64,000 nt of DNA from positions 3,906,001 through 3,970,000 of the forward strand of contig NZ_CP108529.1 of the NCBI RefSeq assembly GCF_036002945.1, in the 5' to 3' direction. Both the position numbers and the translations under genes were made by a program. The notes under the pieces were generated by a model. The model saw only the letters and a list, made by a program, of their open reading frames with translations. It made no database searches and had not been told where the DNA came from. Source of the stretch: Streptomyces sp. NBC_01224. Its GTDB lineage: Bacteria > Actinomycetota > Actinomycetes > Streptomycetales > Streptomycetaceae. Below are positions 1 through 8,648 of the stretch, in pieces (the first letter of the stretch is position 1; every line of letters starts with the position of its first letter).

Positions 1-835
1 CGTCGAACTCGTAGTTCTCGTATCCGCAGTAGGGGTCCGTCTTGCGCAGGTCGTGCGGGAGTCCGGCGGAGCGCAGGATCGGGCCGGTGGCGCCGAGTGC
101 CATGCAGCCGGTCAGGTCGAGATAGCCGACGTCCTGCATACGGGCCTTGAAGATCGGGTTGCCGGTGGCGAGCTTGTCGTACTCCGGCAGGTTCTTCTTC
201 ATGGTCTTCACGAACTCGCGCAGCTGGTCGATCGCGCCGGGCGGCAGGTCCTGGGCGAGTCCGCCGGGCCGGATGAACGCATGGTTCATCCGCAGGCCGG
301 TGATCAGCTCGAAGAGGTCGAGAACGAGTTCACGATCACGGAAGCCGTAGATCATGATCGTGGTGGCGCCGAGCTCCATGCCGCCGGTGGCGATGCACAC
401 CAGGTGCGAGGAGATCCGGTTGAGCTCCATCAGGAGCACGCGCAGGACGGTGGCCCGGTCGGGGATCTGGTCCTCGATGCCGAGGAGCTTCTCGACACCC
501 AGGCAGTACGCCGCCTCGTTGAAGAACGGCGTCAGGTAATCCATGCGCGTGACAAAGGTGGTGCCCTGGGTCCAGTTCCGGAATTCGAGGTTCTTCTCGA
601 TGCCGGTGTGGAGGTAGCCGATGCCGCAGCGGGCCTCGGTGACGGTCTCGCCGTCGATCTCCAGGATCAGCCGCAGCACCCCGTGCGTGGACGGGTGCTG
701 GGGGCCCATGTTGACGATGATGCGCTCGTCGTCGGACTTGACCGCCGACTCGACGACCTCGTCCCAGTCACCGCCGGTGACTGTATATACAGTCCCCTCG
801 GTCGTCGCCCTGGGCGTTGCATGGGGAGTAGTCAT
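1..835 (-). CDS. nuoD: NADH-quinone oxidoreductase subunit D (partial, 3' end outside window)
   Basis: NuoD is the 49-kDa-type peripheral-arm subunit of respiratory complex I and helps form the quinone-binding site. Only the first 278 codons are inside the window; the gene continues beyond base 1. The translation from ATG at 835 holds family hallmarks: a 'NMGPQHPSTHG' block near the N-terminus and 'GYLHTGIEK' after it. The stop of nuoC and this start share one base (TGATG), so translation is probably coupled. It belongs to a minus-strand operon read nuoA-nuoB-nuoC-nuoD. The identity is clear from the motifs and operon order. Confidence 0.97.
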   Translation of the reverse strand, partial: MTTPHATPRATTEGTVYTVTGGDWDEVVESAVKSDDERIIVNMGPQHPSTHGVLRLILEIDGETVTEARCGIGYLHTGIEKNLEFRNWTQGTTFVTRMDYLTPFFNEAAYCLGVEKLLGIEDQIPDRATVLRVLLMELNRISSHLVCIATGGMELGATTIMIYGFRDRELVLDLFELITGLRMNHAFIRPGGLAQDLPPGAIDQLREFVKTMKKNLPEYDKLATGNPIFKARMQDVGYLDLTGCMALGATGPILRSAGLPHDLRKTDPYCGYENYEFD

Positions 836-1560
836 CAGGAGTACGACCTCCGCTGGTCCGGAGCCGGGATCTGGGCGCCCTTGTACTCGACGGCGATGCC
901 ACCGAGCGGGTAGTCCTTGCGCTGCGGGAAGCCCTGCCAGTCGTCCGGCATCATGATCCGGGTGAGGGCGGGGTGCCCGTCGAAGATGAGCCCGAAGAAG
1001 TCGTATGCCTCACGCTCGTGCCAGTCGTTGGTCGGGTAGACCTCGACGAGGGACGGGATGTGCGGATCGTCGTCCGGGGCCGACACCTCCAGGCGGATCA
1101 GCCGGCCGTGCGTGATCGAGCGCAGGTGGTAGACGGCGTGCAGTTCCCGGCCCTTGTCGCCGAGGAAGTGGACGCCGCTCACCCCCGTACAGAGCTCGAA
1201 GCGCAGCGCCGGGTCGTCGCGCAGGGTCCGGGCGACCCGGACGAGGTGCTCCCGGGCGATGTGGAAGGTGAGTTCCGCGCGGTCGACGACGGTCTTCTCG
1301 ATGGCGTTCCCGGGAAGCAGGTCCTGTTCCTCCAGGGCCCCTTCGAGCTCGTCGGCCACCTCGTCGAACCAGCCGCCGTACGGGCGGGACGTGGCGCCCG
1401 GCAGCGCCACCGTGCGGACGAGGCCGCCGTAGCCGGAGGTGTCGCCGCCGTTGTTGGCGCCGAACATGCCCTTGCGTACGCCGATGACCTCGCCGGTCTC
1501 GTCGCGCGGCGCGGGCACGCCGCTGTTGTTCTGCTCGTCGTGGTTCTGGTTCTCACTCAC
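835..1560 (-). CDS. nuoC: NADH-quinone oxidoreductase subunit C
   Basis: This 241-residue subunit is the 30-kDa-type peripheral-arm protein of complex I that bridges NuoB and NuoD. The first 50 or so residues are a variable acidic/Asn-rich extension typical of actinobacteria. The conserved part includes 'HFLGDKGRELHAVYHL' and the C-terminal signature 'EREAYDFFGLIFDGHP', followed by 'RIMMPDDWQGFPQRKDYP'. The start overlaps the nuoB stop by four bases (ATGA), and the stop overlaps the nuoD start by one. Nothing suggests damage. Confidence 0.97.
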   Translation of the reverse strand: MSENQNHDEQNNSGVPAPRDETGEVIGVRKGMFGANNGGDTSGYGGLVRTVALPGATSRPYGGWFDEVADELEGALEEQDLLPGNAIEKTVVDRAELTFHIAREHLVRVARTLRDDPALRFELCTGVSGVHFLGDKGRELHAVYHLRSITHGRLIRLEVSAPDDDPHIPSLVEVYPTNDWHEREAYDFFGLIFDGHPALTRIMMPDDWQGFPQRKDYPLGGIAVEYKGAQIPAPDQRRSYS

Positions 1561-2111
1561 CGCAGGAGCCCCTTCATCTCGATCAGGGGCAGTGCCTTGA
1601 GCGCCGCGTCCTCCGCCTCGCGGGCGGCCTCCTCCGCGTTGACCCCGAGCTTGGAGCTCTGGATCTTCTGGTGGAGCTTGAGGATCGCGTCCATCAGCAT
1701 CTCGGGCCGCGGCGGGCAGCCCGGCAAATAGATATCAACCGGGACAATATGATCAACACCTTGAACAATGGCGTAATTGTTGAACATCCCGCCCGATGAT
1801 GCGCAAACCCCCATGGAGATGACCCACTTGGGGTTCGGCATCTGGTCATAGACCTGCCGCAGGACGGGCGCCATCTTCTGGCTGACCCGCCCTGCCACGA
1901 TCATCAGATCCGCCTGTCGCGGCGATCCGCGGAAGACCTCCATCCCGAAACGGGCCAGGTCATAACGCCCGGCTCCGGTCGTCATCATCTCGATGGCGCA
2001 GCAGGCGAGGCCGAAGGTGGCAGGGAAGACGGAGGACTTCCGCACCCAGCCGGCGGCCTGCTCGACAGTGGTCAGCACGAAGCCGCTGGGCAGCTTCTCT
2101 TCGAGTCCCAT
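1557..2111 (-). CDS. nuoB: NADH-quinone oxidoreductase subunit B
   Basis: NuoB (184 residues) carries 4Fe-4S cluster N2, the last electron carrier before quinone in complex I. Its cluster ligands are visible: the tandem cysteines C37-C38 in 'GLACCAIEMM', a further cysteine in 'SMGVCASSGG' and one in 'LPGCPPRPE'. The length is normal for actinobacterial NuoB. It lies 18 bases downstream of nuoA and overlaps nuoC by four bases, so all belong to one transcript. The C-terminal Ala/Glu-rich tail is usual for the group. Confidence 0.98.
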   Translation of the reverse strand: MGLEEKLPSGFVLTTVEQAAGWVRKSSVFPATFGLACCAIEMMTTGAGRYDLARFGMEVFRGSPRQADLMIVAGRVSQKMAPVLRQVYDQMPNPKWVISMGVCASSGGMFNNYAIVQGVDHIVPVDIYLPGCPPRPEMLMDAILKLHQKIQSSKLGVNAEEAAREAEDAALKALPLIEMKGLLR

Positions 2112-2129
2112 GGTGTGCCCCTCAGCCCC

Positions 2130-2489
2130 TCAGTCCCATTCCAGGCCGCCGCGACGCCATACATACGCGTAGGCGACGAAGACGGTGAGCACGAAGAGCA
2201 GCATCTCCACGAGCCCGAAGATCCCCAGGGCGTCGAAGGTGACCGCCCAGGGATAGAGGAAGACGATCTCGATGTCGAAGACGATGAAGAGCATCGCCGT
2301 CAGGTAGTACTTGATGGGGAAGCGGCCGCCTCCGGCTGGAGTGGGGGTGGGTTCGATACCGCACTCGTACGCTTCGAGCTTTGCTCGGTTGTACCGCTTC
2401 GGGCCGATAAGCGTGGCCATGACCACGGAGAAGATCGCAAACCCTGCCCCGAGGGCGCCGAGCACGAGGATGGGCGCGTAGGCATTCAC
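2130..2489 (-). CDS. nuoA: NADH-quinone oxidoreductase subunit A
   Basis: NuoA is a small membrane-arm subunit of complex I with three transmembrane helices; all three are visible. Between helices 1 and 2 lies the conserved 'YECGIEP' loop, which contains the cysteine linked to active/deactive states in the family. I chose the GTG at 2489, giving 119 residues. It fits the family length and follows a good ribosome binding site (GGAAGGAGC). A longer in-frame reading to 2786 has no family resemblance. This is the first gene of the operon and lies about 80 bp from a Rex-type operator. Confidence 0.96.
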   Translation of the reverse strand: MNAYAPILVLGALGAGFAIFSVVMATLIGPKRYNRAKLEAYECGIEPTPTPAGGGRFPIKYYLTAMLFIVFDIEIVFLYPWAVTFDALGIFGLVEMLLFVLTVFVAYAYVWRRGGLEWD

Positions 2490-2570
2490 GCTCCTCGCTC
2501 CTTCCAGTCGTCCTTGACCGTTGGACCGCATCGGGCGATTCGGCTCGCCACCCCACCAAGATCGTGCACA

Positions 2571-2586
2571 TGTGAGGCAGTTCACA
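2571..2586. promoter_or_regulatory. Probable Rex operator upstream of nuoA
   Basis: The 16-mer TGTGAGGCAGTTCACA matches the Streptomyces Rex operator consensus TGTGAACNNNTTCACA at all but two positions, and the outer half-sites are perfect. It lies 82 bp upstream of the nuoA start. Rex is a NADH/NAD+-sensing repressor known to control nuo and cytochrome bd genes in Streptomyces coelicolor. Binding here is inferred from the match and location. Confidence 0.8.
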
Positions 2587-2998
2587 AGCCCGACTGCCCC
2601 GCATCCTATGCCCGCCATCCTGTGATCTGCGACACGGGGTACTACAACGAGTTTGTGATCTCCACCACCCGGCGAAGGGTTACGAAGCCACCTGAGCGGT
2701 GATCTTCGTACGCAAAGCGGCCGAGCGATCACGAGACGTGACATTCGATGTTGTCTGCGCTGGTCAGGGAGGTGTTGCACTAACAATCAGATACCCGCTC
2801 AGGCAAATTGGCAATGGACGGCCTGAGAGTGATAAGGGGATCTGCCCCACTCTGGGCTCACCCGCGCGAGGGGCCCCCGGGGAGCGAAGTGGACGTGTGC
2901 ACGCATTCACGATCTTCCGGATGAATGGACGGCCACCCGGGATCCGGAGCCGCCTCGGACGCCAGGCGCCCCCACATCCCCCACACCGCAGCCACGCT

Positions 2999-3012
2999 GT
3001 GACCTGCGTCAC
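2999..3012. promoter_or_regulatory. Crp-like palindrome between nuoA and the NlpC/P60 gene
   Basis: GTGACCTGCGTCAC is a perfect GTGAC-N4-GTCAC palindrome and also fits the Streptomyces Crp pattern GTG-N6-GNCAC. It lies 239 bp before the cell-wall peptidase start and 510 bp before nuoA, in the divergent intergenic region. The role is inferred; the target gene cannot be decided by reading. Confidence 0.45.
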
Positions 3013-3250
3013 TCCATTCAGGCTTCAATAAAAGCGGGCTTGGCCATCGGCGTGAACGGATGGTAAGCGACGGGCAATTCGGGCGTATTGCCGAAAGTCC
3101 GTGATCACAGCGGTAATCAAGCCTGCCCGGTTTGCCCGTTACGGCGTCAATAAGGGCCGCCGGAAAGCGGATTCACAGATTCCGGACGTAACTGTGTCGC
3201 AACACACGTTTCTTGATGGGAGCCCCGGAGCCCTGATAGCGCTAGTACTC

Positions 3251-4075
3251 ATGTCCCACACCGCTCACATACCCAGCCACCGGAAGCCCCGCCGAAACGC
3301 GCCGAAGACGGCGCTGCGGGCCGGAGTTGCCGGTGGCGTCCTCAGCACCATCGCGGTCGCAGGCGCTGCCGGTCCGGCCCAGGCCGAGCCGGTGACCCAG
3401 ACCATCGAGATGCCCACCATCACCGCCGGGCTCTCCACCGCCGTCGCCGCGTCCGCTCAGGCCACGCAGCAGGTCGCCCAGGACCTGCAGACGCAGGCCC
3501 AGGAGGACGCCGCAGCCGCCACCGCTGCCAAGACCGCCAAGAAGGCCAAGGCCGAGGCAGTCCGCAAGGCAGAGGCCAAGAAGAAGGCGGAGGCGGCCGC
3601 CAAGGCCAAGGCGGAGGCCGCCGAGCGCGCTTCCCGCTCCACCGCCCGTACGACGCTCAGCGCGACCTCCGGCTCCACCGCCGTGGCCTCGGCCTCCTCC
3701 TCCTCGTCGTCGAGCGCGACCGGCTCCGCCGCGTCCGTCATCGCCTTCGCGCAGGCCCAGGTCGGCGACGCGTACGTGTCCGGCGGCACCGGCCCCAACT
3801 CGTGGGACTGCTCCGGCCTCGTCCAGGCCGCGTTCCGTTCCGTCGGCGTCGACCTGCCGCGCGTCTCGCAGGCCCAGTCGACCGCGGGCACCCAGGTCTC
3901 CCTGAGCAACCTCCAGCCGGGCGACATCCTGTACTGGGGCGGCGCGGGCAGCGCGTACCACGTCGGGATCTACGTGGGCGGCGGCCAGTTCGTCGGCGCG
4001 CAGAACTCCAGCACCGGTGTGGTGCAGCGTCCGCTCTCCTACGACCCGCCGTCGGGCGCGGTCCGCGTTCTCTAA
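3251..4075 (+). CDS. Secreted NlpC/P60 (C40) cell-wall peptidase
   Basis: This 274-residue exported protein probably cleaves peptide cross-links in peptidoglycan. A signal peptide with charged start and hydrophobic core ends at 'GPAQA'. A long Ala/Lys/Glu-rich helical region follows (about residues 65-125), then a Ser-rich linker. The C-terminal NlpC/P60 domain has the catalytic Cys at about 187 in 'WDCSGLV' and His at about 237 in 'YHVGIYVG'. I chose ATG 3251 because the signal peptide begins there; the 50 codons upstream in frame look like leader. A strong hairpin terminator follows the gene. Confidence 0.93.
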   Translation: MSHTAHIPSHRKPRRNAPKTALRAGVAGGVLSTIAVAGAAGPAQAEPVTQTIEMPTITAGLSTAVAASAQATQQVAQDLQTQAQEDAAAATAAKTAKKAKAEAVRKAEAKKKAEAAAKAKAEAAERASRSTARTTLSATSGSTAVASASSSSSSSATGSAASVIAFAQAQVGDAYVSGGTGPNSWDCSGLVQAAFRSVGVDLPRVSQAQSTAGTQVSLSNLQPGDILYWGGAGSAYHVGIYVGGGQFVGAQNSSTGVVQRPLSYDPPSGAVRVL

Positions 4076-4144
4076 TTCCGCGGAATCCGCCAAGTCCACC
4101 GGGTCCGGCGAGTTCTCGGATTCACAAGCGCCTTCGCGGCGCGC

Positions 4145-4190
4145 GGCGAAGGGCCGTCACTCCCCCGCTCGGGAGTGACGGCCCTTCGCC
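4145..4190. terminator. Rho-independent-type terminator after the NlpC/P60 gene
   Basis: A perfect 20-bp inverted repeat (4145-4164 and 4171-4190) encloses a 6-base loop. It starts 70 bp after the peptidase stop and precedes the MFS gene in the same direction. No long U-tract follows, as is common in Streptomyces. Confidence 0.85.
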
Positions 4191-4343
4191 GTTTCCGGCC
4201 CCGGACCGCCACGGACCCGCTGAAATGCGACATCACCCCCGGCGGGCGTCGTTGACGTCGCGAACCTGCCGGACACCGTCCACCGCCGCTTGTGAACTGG
4301 GGCGAACAGCCCTTTCGTCACCGAGCACAGGACGGCACCCGCC

Positions 4344-5570
4344 ATGACGGCCGCAGCCACCACTCCCCCCGAACAAGCCGCCGCCCCACCCCCCGCCCCC
4401 TTGCGCGGCCGGCTCGCCGTCGTCTCCGTGATGCTGGGCATCTTCTCGATCGTCACCACCGAGATCCTGCCCATCGGTCTGCTGACGTCGATCGGGTCCG
4501 ACTTCGCCGTCTCGGACGGCACGGCGGGCCTGATGATGACCATGCCCGGACTCCTCGCAGCGGTCTCGGCCCCCTTGGTCACCATGGCTACGGCCCGCGT
4601 CGACCGGCGTGTGATGCTCTGCGCCTTCATGCTCCTGCTGGCCCTGGCCGACTTCCTCACCGCCGCCGCGACGGACTACCGCCTCGTCCTGGTCTCCCGG
4701 GTGATGGTCGGGGTCACCATCGGCGGCTTCTGGTCCATCGGGGCCGGACTGGCCGGGCGGCTGGTCCCGCCGGCATCGGCCGGCCGGGCAACAGCGGTGA
4801 TCTTCTCGGCGGTCCCGCTGGGCTCCGTGCTCGGCGTCCCCGCCGGTACGTTCATCGGCGGCCTGGCCGGCTGGCGAACGGCATTCGTGGTCATGGGGGT
4901 GCTGACCGTGGGCGTACTGGCCCTGATGCTCCTGGTGATTCCGGCCCTGCCCCCGACGCAGGTCACCCGCGTGAGCGTGCTGCGTACCGTGCTCGGCCGG
5001 ACGGACACCCGGTTCGCACTGCTCCTCACCTTCCTCATCGTCCTGTCCCACTTCTCCACGTATACCTACGTAGCCCCCTTTCTGGAACAGGTCACCCGCG
5101 CCGAACCGGCGCTGATCACGGTGTTCCTGCTCGTCTACGGCACCGCCGGCATCGTCGGCAACTTCGTCGGCGGCTCACTTGTGTCACGCCGTCCGCGCAC
5201 CGCGGTCTGCCTCGCCGCGGGAATGATCGCCGCTGCGACCGCGCTGCTCCCGGTCCTGGGCAGGTGGGAGGCCGGAGCCGTCGCGCTGCTGGTCGTCTGG
5301 GGGGTCGCCTACGGTGCGGTACCGGTCTGCTCGCAGGCGAGGTTCGCCAGGGCCGCCCCCGACGCGCCCGAAGCGGCGTCCGTCCTCTTCACCACGTCCT
5401 TCCAGGCGACCCTCGCCATCGGCGCCCTGGCGGGCGGGGCCGTCCTCGACCACATGTCCGTCTCGGCGGTCATGCTGCTCGGCGGAGCGACCGCGGCTCT
5501 TGGGGTGGTCGTGACGGTCGTGACGGGGACAGGTTCGGGACGCCTCGGCGTCCGGGGGCGGAGAGGGTGA
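4344..5570 (+). CDS. MFS transporter, DHA1 drug-efflux type
   Basis: This 408-residue membrane protein has about 12 hydrophobic segments in two halves, as in the major facilitator superfamily. It resembles the AraJ/YdhP/PbuE-like group of the DHA1 family: the first helix carries 'TTEILPIGLL', and a 'FIGGLAGWRTAF' block follows helix 5. Such proteins export drugs, sugars or purines by proton antiport; the substrate cannot be read from sequence. A Pro/Ala-rich N-terminus precedes the first helix. The gene stands alone between a terminator and the acyltransferase. Its last codons overlap one copy of a 35-bp repeat (see 5541-5575). Confidence 0.88.
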   Translation: MTAAATTPPEQAAAPPPAPLRGRLAVVSVMLGIFSIVTTEILPIGLLTSIGSDFAVSDGTAGLMMTMPGLLAAVSAPLVTMATARVDRRVMLCAFMLLLALADFLTAAATDYRLVLVSRVMVGVTIGGFWSIGAGLAGRLVPPASAGRATAVIFSAVPLGSVLGVPAGTFIGGLAGWRTAFVVMGVLTVGVLALMLLVIPALPPTQVTRVSVLRTVLGRTDTRFALLLTFLIVLSHFSTYTYVAPFLEQVTRAEPALITVFLLVYGTAGIVGNFVGGSLVSRRPRTAVCLAAGMIAAATALLPVLGRWEAGAVALLVVWGVAYGAVPVCSQARFARAAPDAPEAASVLFTTSFQATLAIGALAGGAVLDHMSVSAVMLLGGATAALGVVVTVVTGTGSGRLGVRGRRG

Positions 5571-5575
5571 ACCAC
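5541..5575. repeat. Copy 1 of a 35-bp near-direct repeat flanking the acyltransferase
   Basis: This segment and 7076-7110 match at 32 of 35 positions. This copy covers the final codons and stop of the MFS gene; the second lies just after the acyltransferase stop. Confidence 0.7.
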
Positions 5576-5684
5576 AGCGTGGCCCGGTGGGGAGAACCCC
5601 ACCATGGCACGCAGTGCTGGCCCCCCAATGAATTCGGGGGGCCACTTCACTGTCCGTATCGCCTGCTGACTGCATGATGATTGC

Positions 5685-7046
5685 ATGCAGCAAACGCACG
5701 CTCATTCGCCCGATCGCGGTCGCGATTCATTCATAGACGTCATCAGAGCACTATGCGTGCTGGCCGTGATTTCCCAGCACTGGCTCATGCCCGTACTGGC
5801 TTATGAGAATGGGCATTTGAGCACCGGAAACGCTCTTGCGAGTCCCGGCTGGTGGATTGTCACATGGCTGACGCAGGTCATGCCCATGGTGTTCTTCGCC
5901 GGCGGAGCCGCCAATTTCTTCTCGTTCCGATCGGCGAAATCGGTGCGTACCTGGCTCCGGAGCAGAATTGCGCGTCTCCTGGTGCCGGTCATACCCCTGA
6001 CAGCCGTGTGGCTGCTGCTGCCCCACGCGTTGATCGGCGCGGGGGTGCCTCAGCAACCGGTGCTGATGGCGGGCAGGATAGCCGGGCAGCTGCTCTGGTT
6101 CCTCGCCGTCTACGTGCTCGTGGTCGCGCTCACGCCCGTGATGTTCAGGTGGTTCCGCCGGTACGGATGGCGTGTGATCGGCGTACTCGCCATCTGTGCC
6201 CTGGTCGTCGATGTACTGCGCTTCGAGGTCAGCCCCGCGATCGGCTTCCTGAACGCCCTGTTCGTCTGGCTGGCAGCCCACCAGTTCGGCTTCCACTACG
6301 CCGACGGCGGCCTACGCATGCGGAACGCGCGGGCATCGTCGGGTCTGGCCGCTGTCGGCTTCGGACTCACCGCGGCCGCTGTGTTCTTCGGGCCCTACCC
6401 GGCATCCATGATCGGAATGCCCGGGGCCCCGGTCTCCAACATGAGCCCTCCGACCGCGGTGATGATGTCGCTGACGATCGGCCAGCTCGGACTCTGGCTG
6501 ACGCTCAAGCCGGCAATAACGCGGTTCGCCGAACGTCCACTGGCCACCGCCTTCCTGCAGTGGTGCGGAACCCGCTTCATGACCCTGTACCTCTGGCACA
6601 TGCCCGCGCTCGTGATGACAGCGGGAATCGCAATGGTCGGACTCGGCTTCGCGACACCGACGCCCGGTAGCCCGATGTGGTTCGCGGTGGCACCGCTATG
6701 GGTCGGCGTTTCGGGAATCTTCCTGGTGTGCTTCACCAGAATTTTCGGCCGGTTCGAATTCCGTCGCCGTTCCGGTGCGGCGTCGGATATGAGCCTCGGC
6801 AAGGTCGTTCTCGCAGCCGTGCTTTCCGCAGGCGGCCTCCTCGGACTTGCCGCGCAGGGGTTCGTTTCCCCCGGAAACCCGCTCGGTCCGGTGCTCTGGG
6901 TACTGCTGGTGCTGGCAGGGCTGCTCGTCGTACGGGAGAAGAACTCCCCGAGGGCCGTTGTCGCGCAAGGCTCTCGCACCGTGCCCGTTCAGCTGGCTGT
7001 GCGCCATGAAGGTGCCCGGGTTCTCTCCCGGCAGGGCAGCGGATGA
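5685..7046 (+). CDS. Membrane acyltransferase, family 3 (OafA/YrhL type)
   Basis: This 453-residue integral membrane protein has about ten hydrophobic helices. Its first helix carries the family-3 acyltransferase opening 'FIDVIRALCVLAVISQHW', with the conserved Arg and His. Relatives transfer acetyl or other acyl groups to extracellular sugars, lipids or natural products; the acceptor here is unknown. No strong ribosome binding site precedes ATG 5685, so the start is less certain. The first third uses more A/T-ending codons than its neighbours. A 35-bp near-repeat on both sides hints at acquisition or local rearrangement. Confidence 0.82.
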   Translation: MQQTHAHSPDRGRDSFIDVIRALCVLAVISQHWLMPVLAYENGHLSTGNALASPGWWIVTWLTQVMPMVFFAGGAANFFSFRSAKSVRTWLRSRIARLLVPVIPLTAVWLLLPHALIGAGVPQQPVLMAGRIAGQLLWFLAVYVLVVALTPVMFRWFRRYGWRVIGVLAICALVVDVLRFEVSPAIGFLNALFVWLAAHQFGFHYADGGLRMRNARASSGLAAVGFGLTAAAVFFGPYPASMIGMPGAPVSNMSPPTAVMMSLTIGQLGLWLTLKPAITRFAERPLATAFLQWCGTRFMTLYLWHMPALVMTAGIAMVGLGFATPTPGSPMWFAVAPLWVGVSGIFLVCFTRIFGRFEFRRRSGAASDMSLGKVVLAAVLSAGGLLGLAAQGFVSPGNPLGPVLWVLLVLAGLLVVREKNSPRAVVAQGSRTVPVQLAVRHEGARVLSRQGSG

Positions 7047-7075
7047 GGGCCTCGCACCCTGCGTGCGGGGCGGGG

Positions 7076-7110
7076 CGCCTCAGCGTCCGGGGGCAGCGAG
7101 GGTGAACCAC
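7076..7110. repeat. Copy 2 of the 35-bp near-direct repeat
   Basis: This is the partner of 5541-5575, about 30 bp downstream of the acyltransferase stop. It could be read as another copy of the MFS C-terminal codons ending in a stop, but there is no gene here. Confidence 0.7.
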
Positions 7111-7267
7111 CCCGTCTTCGAGTGCGGCAACCGCGCCCCGCACCCACCACCGTCCCGCCCCGCTCCCCGTCGCACAGAAATCCGTATGAGTTAGGCTCGC
7201 CGGGGCACAGCGAGGGCATCGATCGGGCTCAGGTATCGGCCCGCTGGGCCGGAATGTGAGGCCGCCC

Positions 7268-8485
7268 GTGCGGGACTACTTGCTCATGCTGTTCATCACG
7301 GCGGCCGTGACCCATCTCCTGACCGGCCCCGTACGGAAGTTCGCGATCTCCGTCGGCGCGATGCCCGAGATCCGGGCGCGGGACGTCCATCGTGAGCCCA
7401 CTCCGCGCCTCGGCGGCGTGGCCATGTTCGGCGGGCTGGTGGCCGGACTGCTGGTCGCCTCCCACCTGCCGCACCTGGAGGAGATCTTCACCCAGAGCTC
7501 GACGCCGCGGGCGCTGCTGTCCGGCGCCGCGCTCATCTGGATCCTGGGTGTCCTGGACGACAAATGGGGGGTCGACTCGCTGGTCAAGCTCGGCGGCCAG
7601 GTGCTCGCCGCCGGGGTGATGGCGTTCCAGGGACTGACGATTCTCTGGCTTCCGGTGCCGGGCACCGACGGGATCTACCTCTCCGACTGGCAGGGCACGC
7701 TGCTGACCGTGGGGCTGATCGTCGTCTCGATCAACGCGGTCAACTTCGTCGACGGGCTCGACGGGCTGGCCGCCGGCACGGTGGGCATCGCGGCGACGGC
7801 GTTCTTCCTGTACGCGTACCGGCTCTGGTACGGCTACGGGATCGAGGCCGCCGCGTCCACCACGCTGATCTCCGCGATCCTGGCGGGCATGTGCCTCGGC
7901 TTCCTGGTCCACAACTCGCATCCGGCCCGGATCTTCATGGGTGACTCGGGCTCGATGCTGCTCGGCCTGCTCATCGCCGGATGCGCGGTCTCCGTGACGG
8001 GTGAGGTCGACCCGAGCCTTCTCAGCCAGTCGGTGGACGGCAGGTCCGGGTCGGCCGCGATGGTGCCGGTCTACATTCCGCTGATGCTGCCGCTGTCCGT
8101 CATCGCACTGCCCGTCGCGGACCTCGTGCTCGCCGTCATAAGGCGTACGTGGAACGGAATGTCCCCTTTCGCCGCCGACAAGGGCCACCTCCACCACCGC
8201 CTGCTCCAGCTCGGCCACTCGCACCGCCGGGCCGTGCTGCTCATGTACTTCTGGTCGGCGCTGTTCTCGTTCGGGATCGTGGCCTACTCGGCGCGGGGCG
8301 CCAAGTCCTGGATGCTCTTCGGGGTCGCGTTCGTCTGCGCGGTGGGCCTGATCCTGCTGCTCCAGCCCCGCTACGAATCCGGCCTCACCCGCCGACTGCT
8401 GCCGCGCAGGCCCCGGGGCCGCGTGGTCGCCACGGGCGGGAAGCGCACCGAGGCCGGCGAGGAACGCCGGGTGCCGACCAGGTGA
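7268..8485 (+). CDS. Undecaprenyl-phosphate sugar-1-phosphate transferase (WecA/TagO/Rfe family)
   Basis: This 405-residue membrane enzyme belongs to the MraY/WecA family, which moves a sugar-1-phosphate from a UDP-sugar to undecaprenyl phosphate and starts cell-envelope glycan synthesis. Visible motifs are 'PRLGG', 'LGVLDDKWG', 'NAVNFVDGLDGLAAG', 'FMGDSGSM' and the cytoplasmic 'HLHHRLLQLGHSHRRA'. I chose GTG 7268 because a 'GAGG' lies six bases upstream and the protein then starts like remembered relatives; GTG 7256 is the alternative. Streptomyces usually have a homologue next to the atp operon; no atp genes are near, so this may be a paralogue. Confidence 0.88.
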   Translation: MRDYLLMLFITAAVTHLLTGPVRKFAISVGAMPEIRARDVHREPTPRLGGVAMFGGLVAGLLVASHLPHLEEIFTQSSTPRALLSGAALIWILGVLDDKWGVDSLVKLGGQVLAAGVMAFQGLTILWLPVPGTDGIYLSDWQGTLLTVGLIVVSINAVNFVDGLDGLAAGTVGIAATAFFLYAYRLWYGYGIEAAASTTLISAILAGMCLGFLVHNSHPARIFMGDSGSMLLGLLIAGCAVSVTGEVDPSLLSQSVDGRSGSAAMVPVYIPLMLPLSVIALPVADLVLAVIRRTWNGMSPFAADKGHLHHRLLQLGHSHRRAVLLMYFWSALFSFGIVAYSARGAKSWMLFGVAFVCAVGLILLLQPRYESGLTRRLLPRRPRGRVVATGGKRTEAGEERRVPTR

Positions 8486-8648
8486 CCACGGTGCTCTGCT
8501 CGCCGGGCGCCGCGACCTAAGTAGCCGCTCCCTGCGCCCGGTTCACCCCTTGGTCGCGCACCCGCAGACTTTCGGGGGACGCTCGCCCCCGCACCCGCTC
8601 GGCAGACTGGCGGCGACACGCGAACCGCCGACCAACCGGGGAGTCAGG

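Larger units (their letters stand above)
2490..3250. other. Divergent intergenic region nuoA / NlpC-P60 peptidase
   Basis: About 760 bp separate the two divergent genes. Besides the Rex-like and Crp-like palindromes it holds no supported coding sequence; the open frames here lack ribosome binding sites and family resemblance. The stretch just before 3251 is likely a long 5' leader. I looked for the c-di-AMP (ydaO) riboswitch core known ahead of some Streptomyces cell-wall hydrolases and did not find its conserved segments. Confidence 0.6.

Noticed and set aside
3061..3250. Possible c-di-AMP (ydaO) riboswitch before the NlpC/P60 gene
   Set aside because: Such riboswitches precede some Streptomyces cell-wall hydrolases, but its conserved core segments were not found here.
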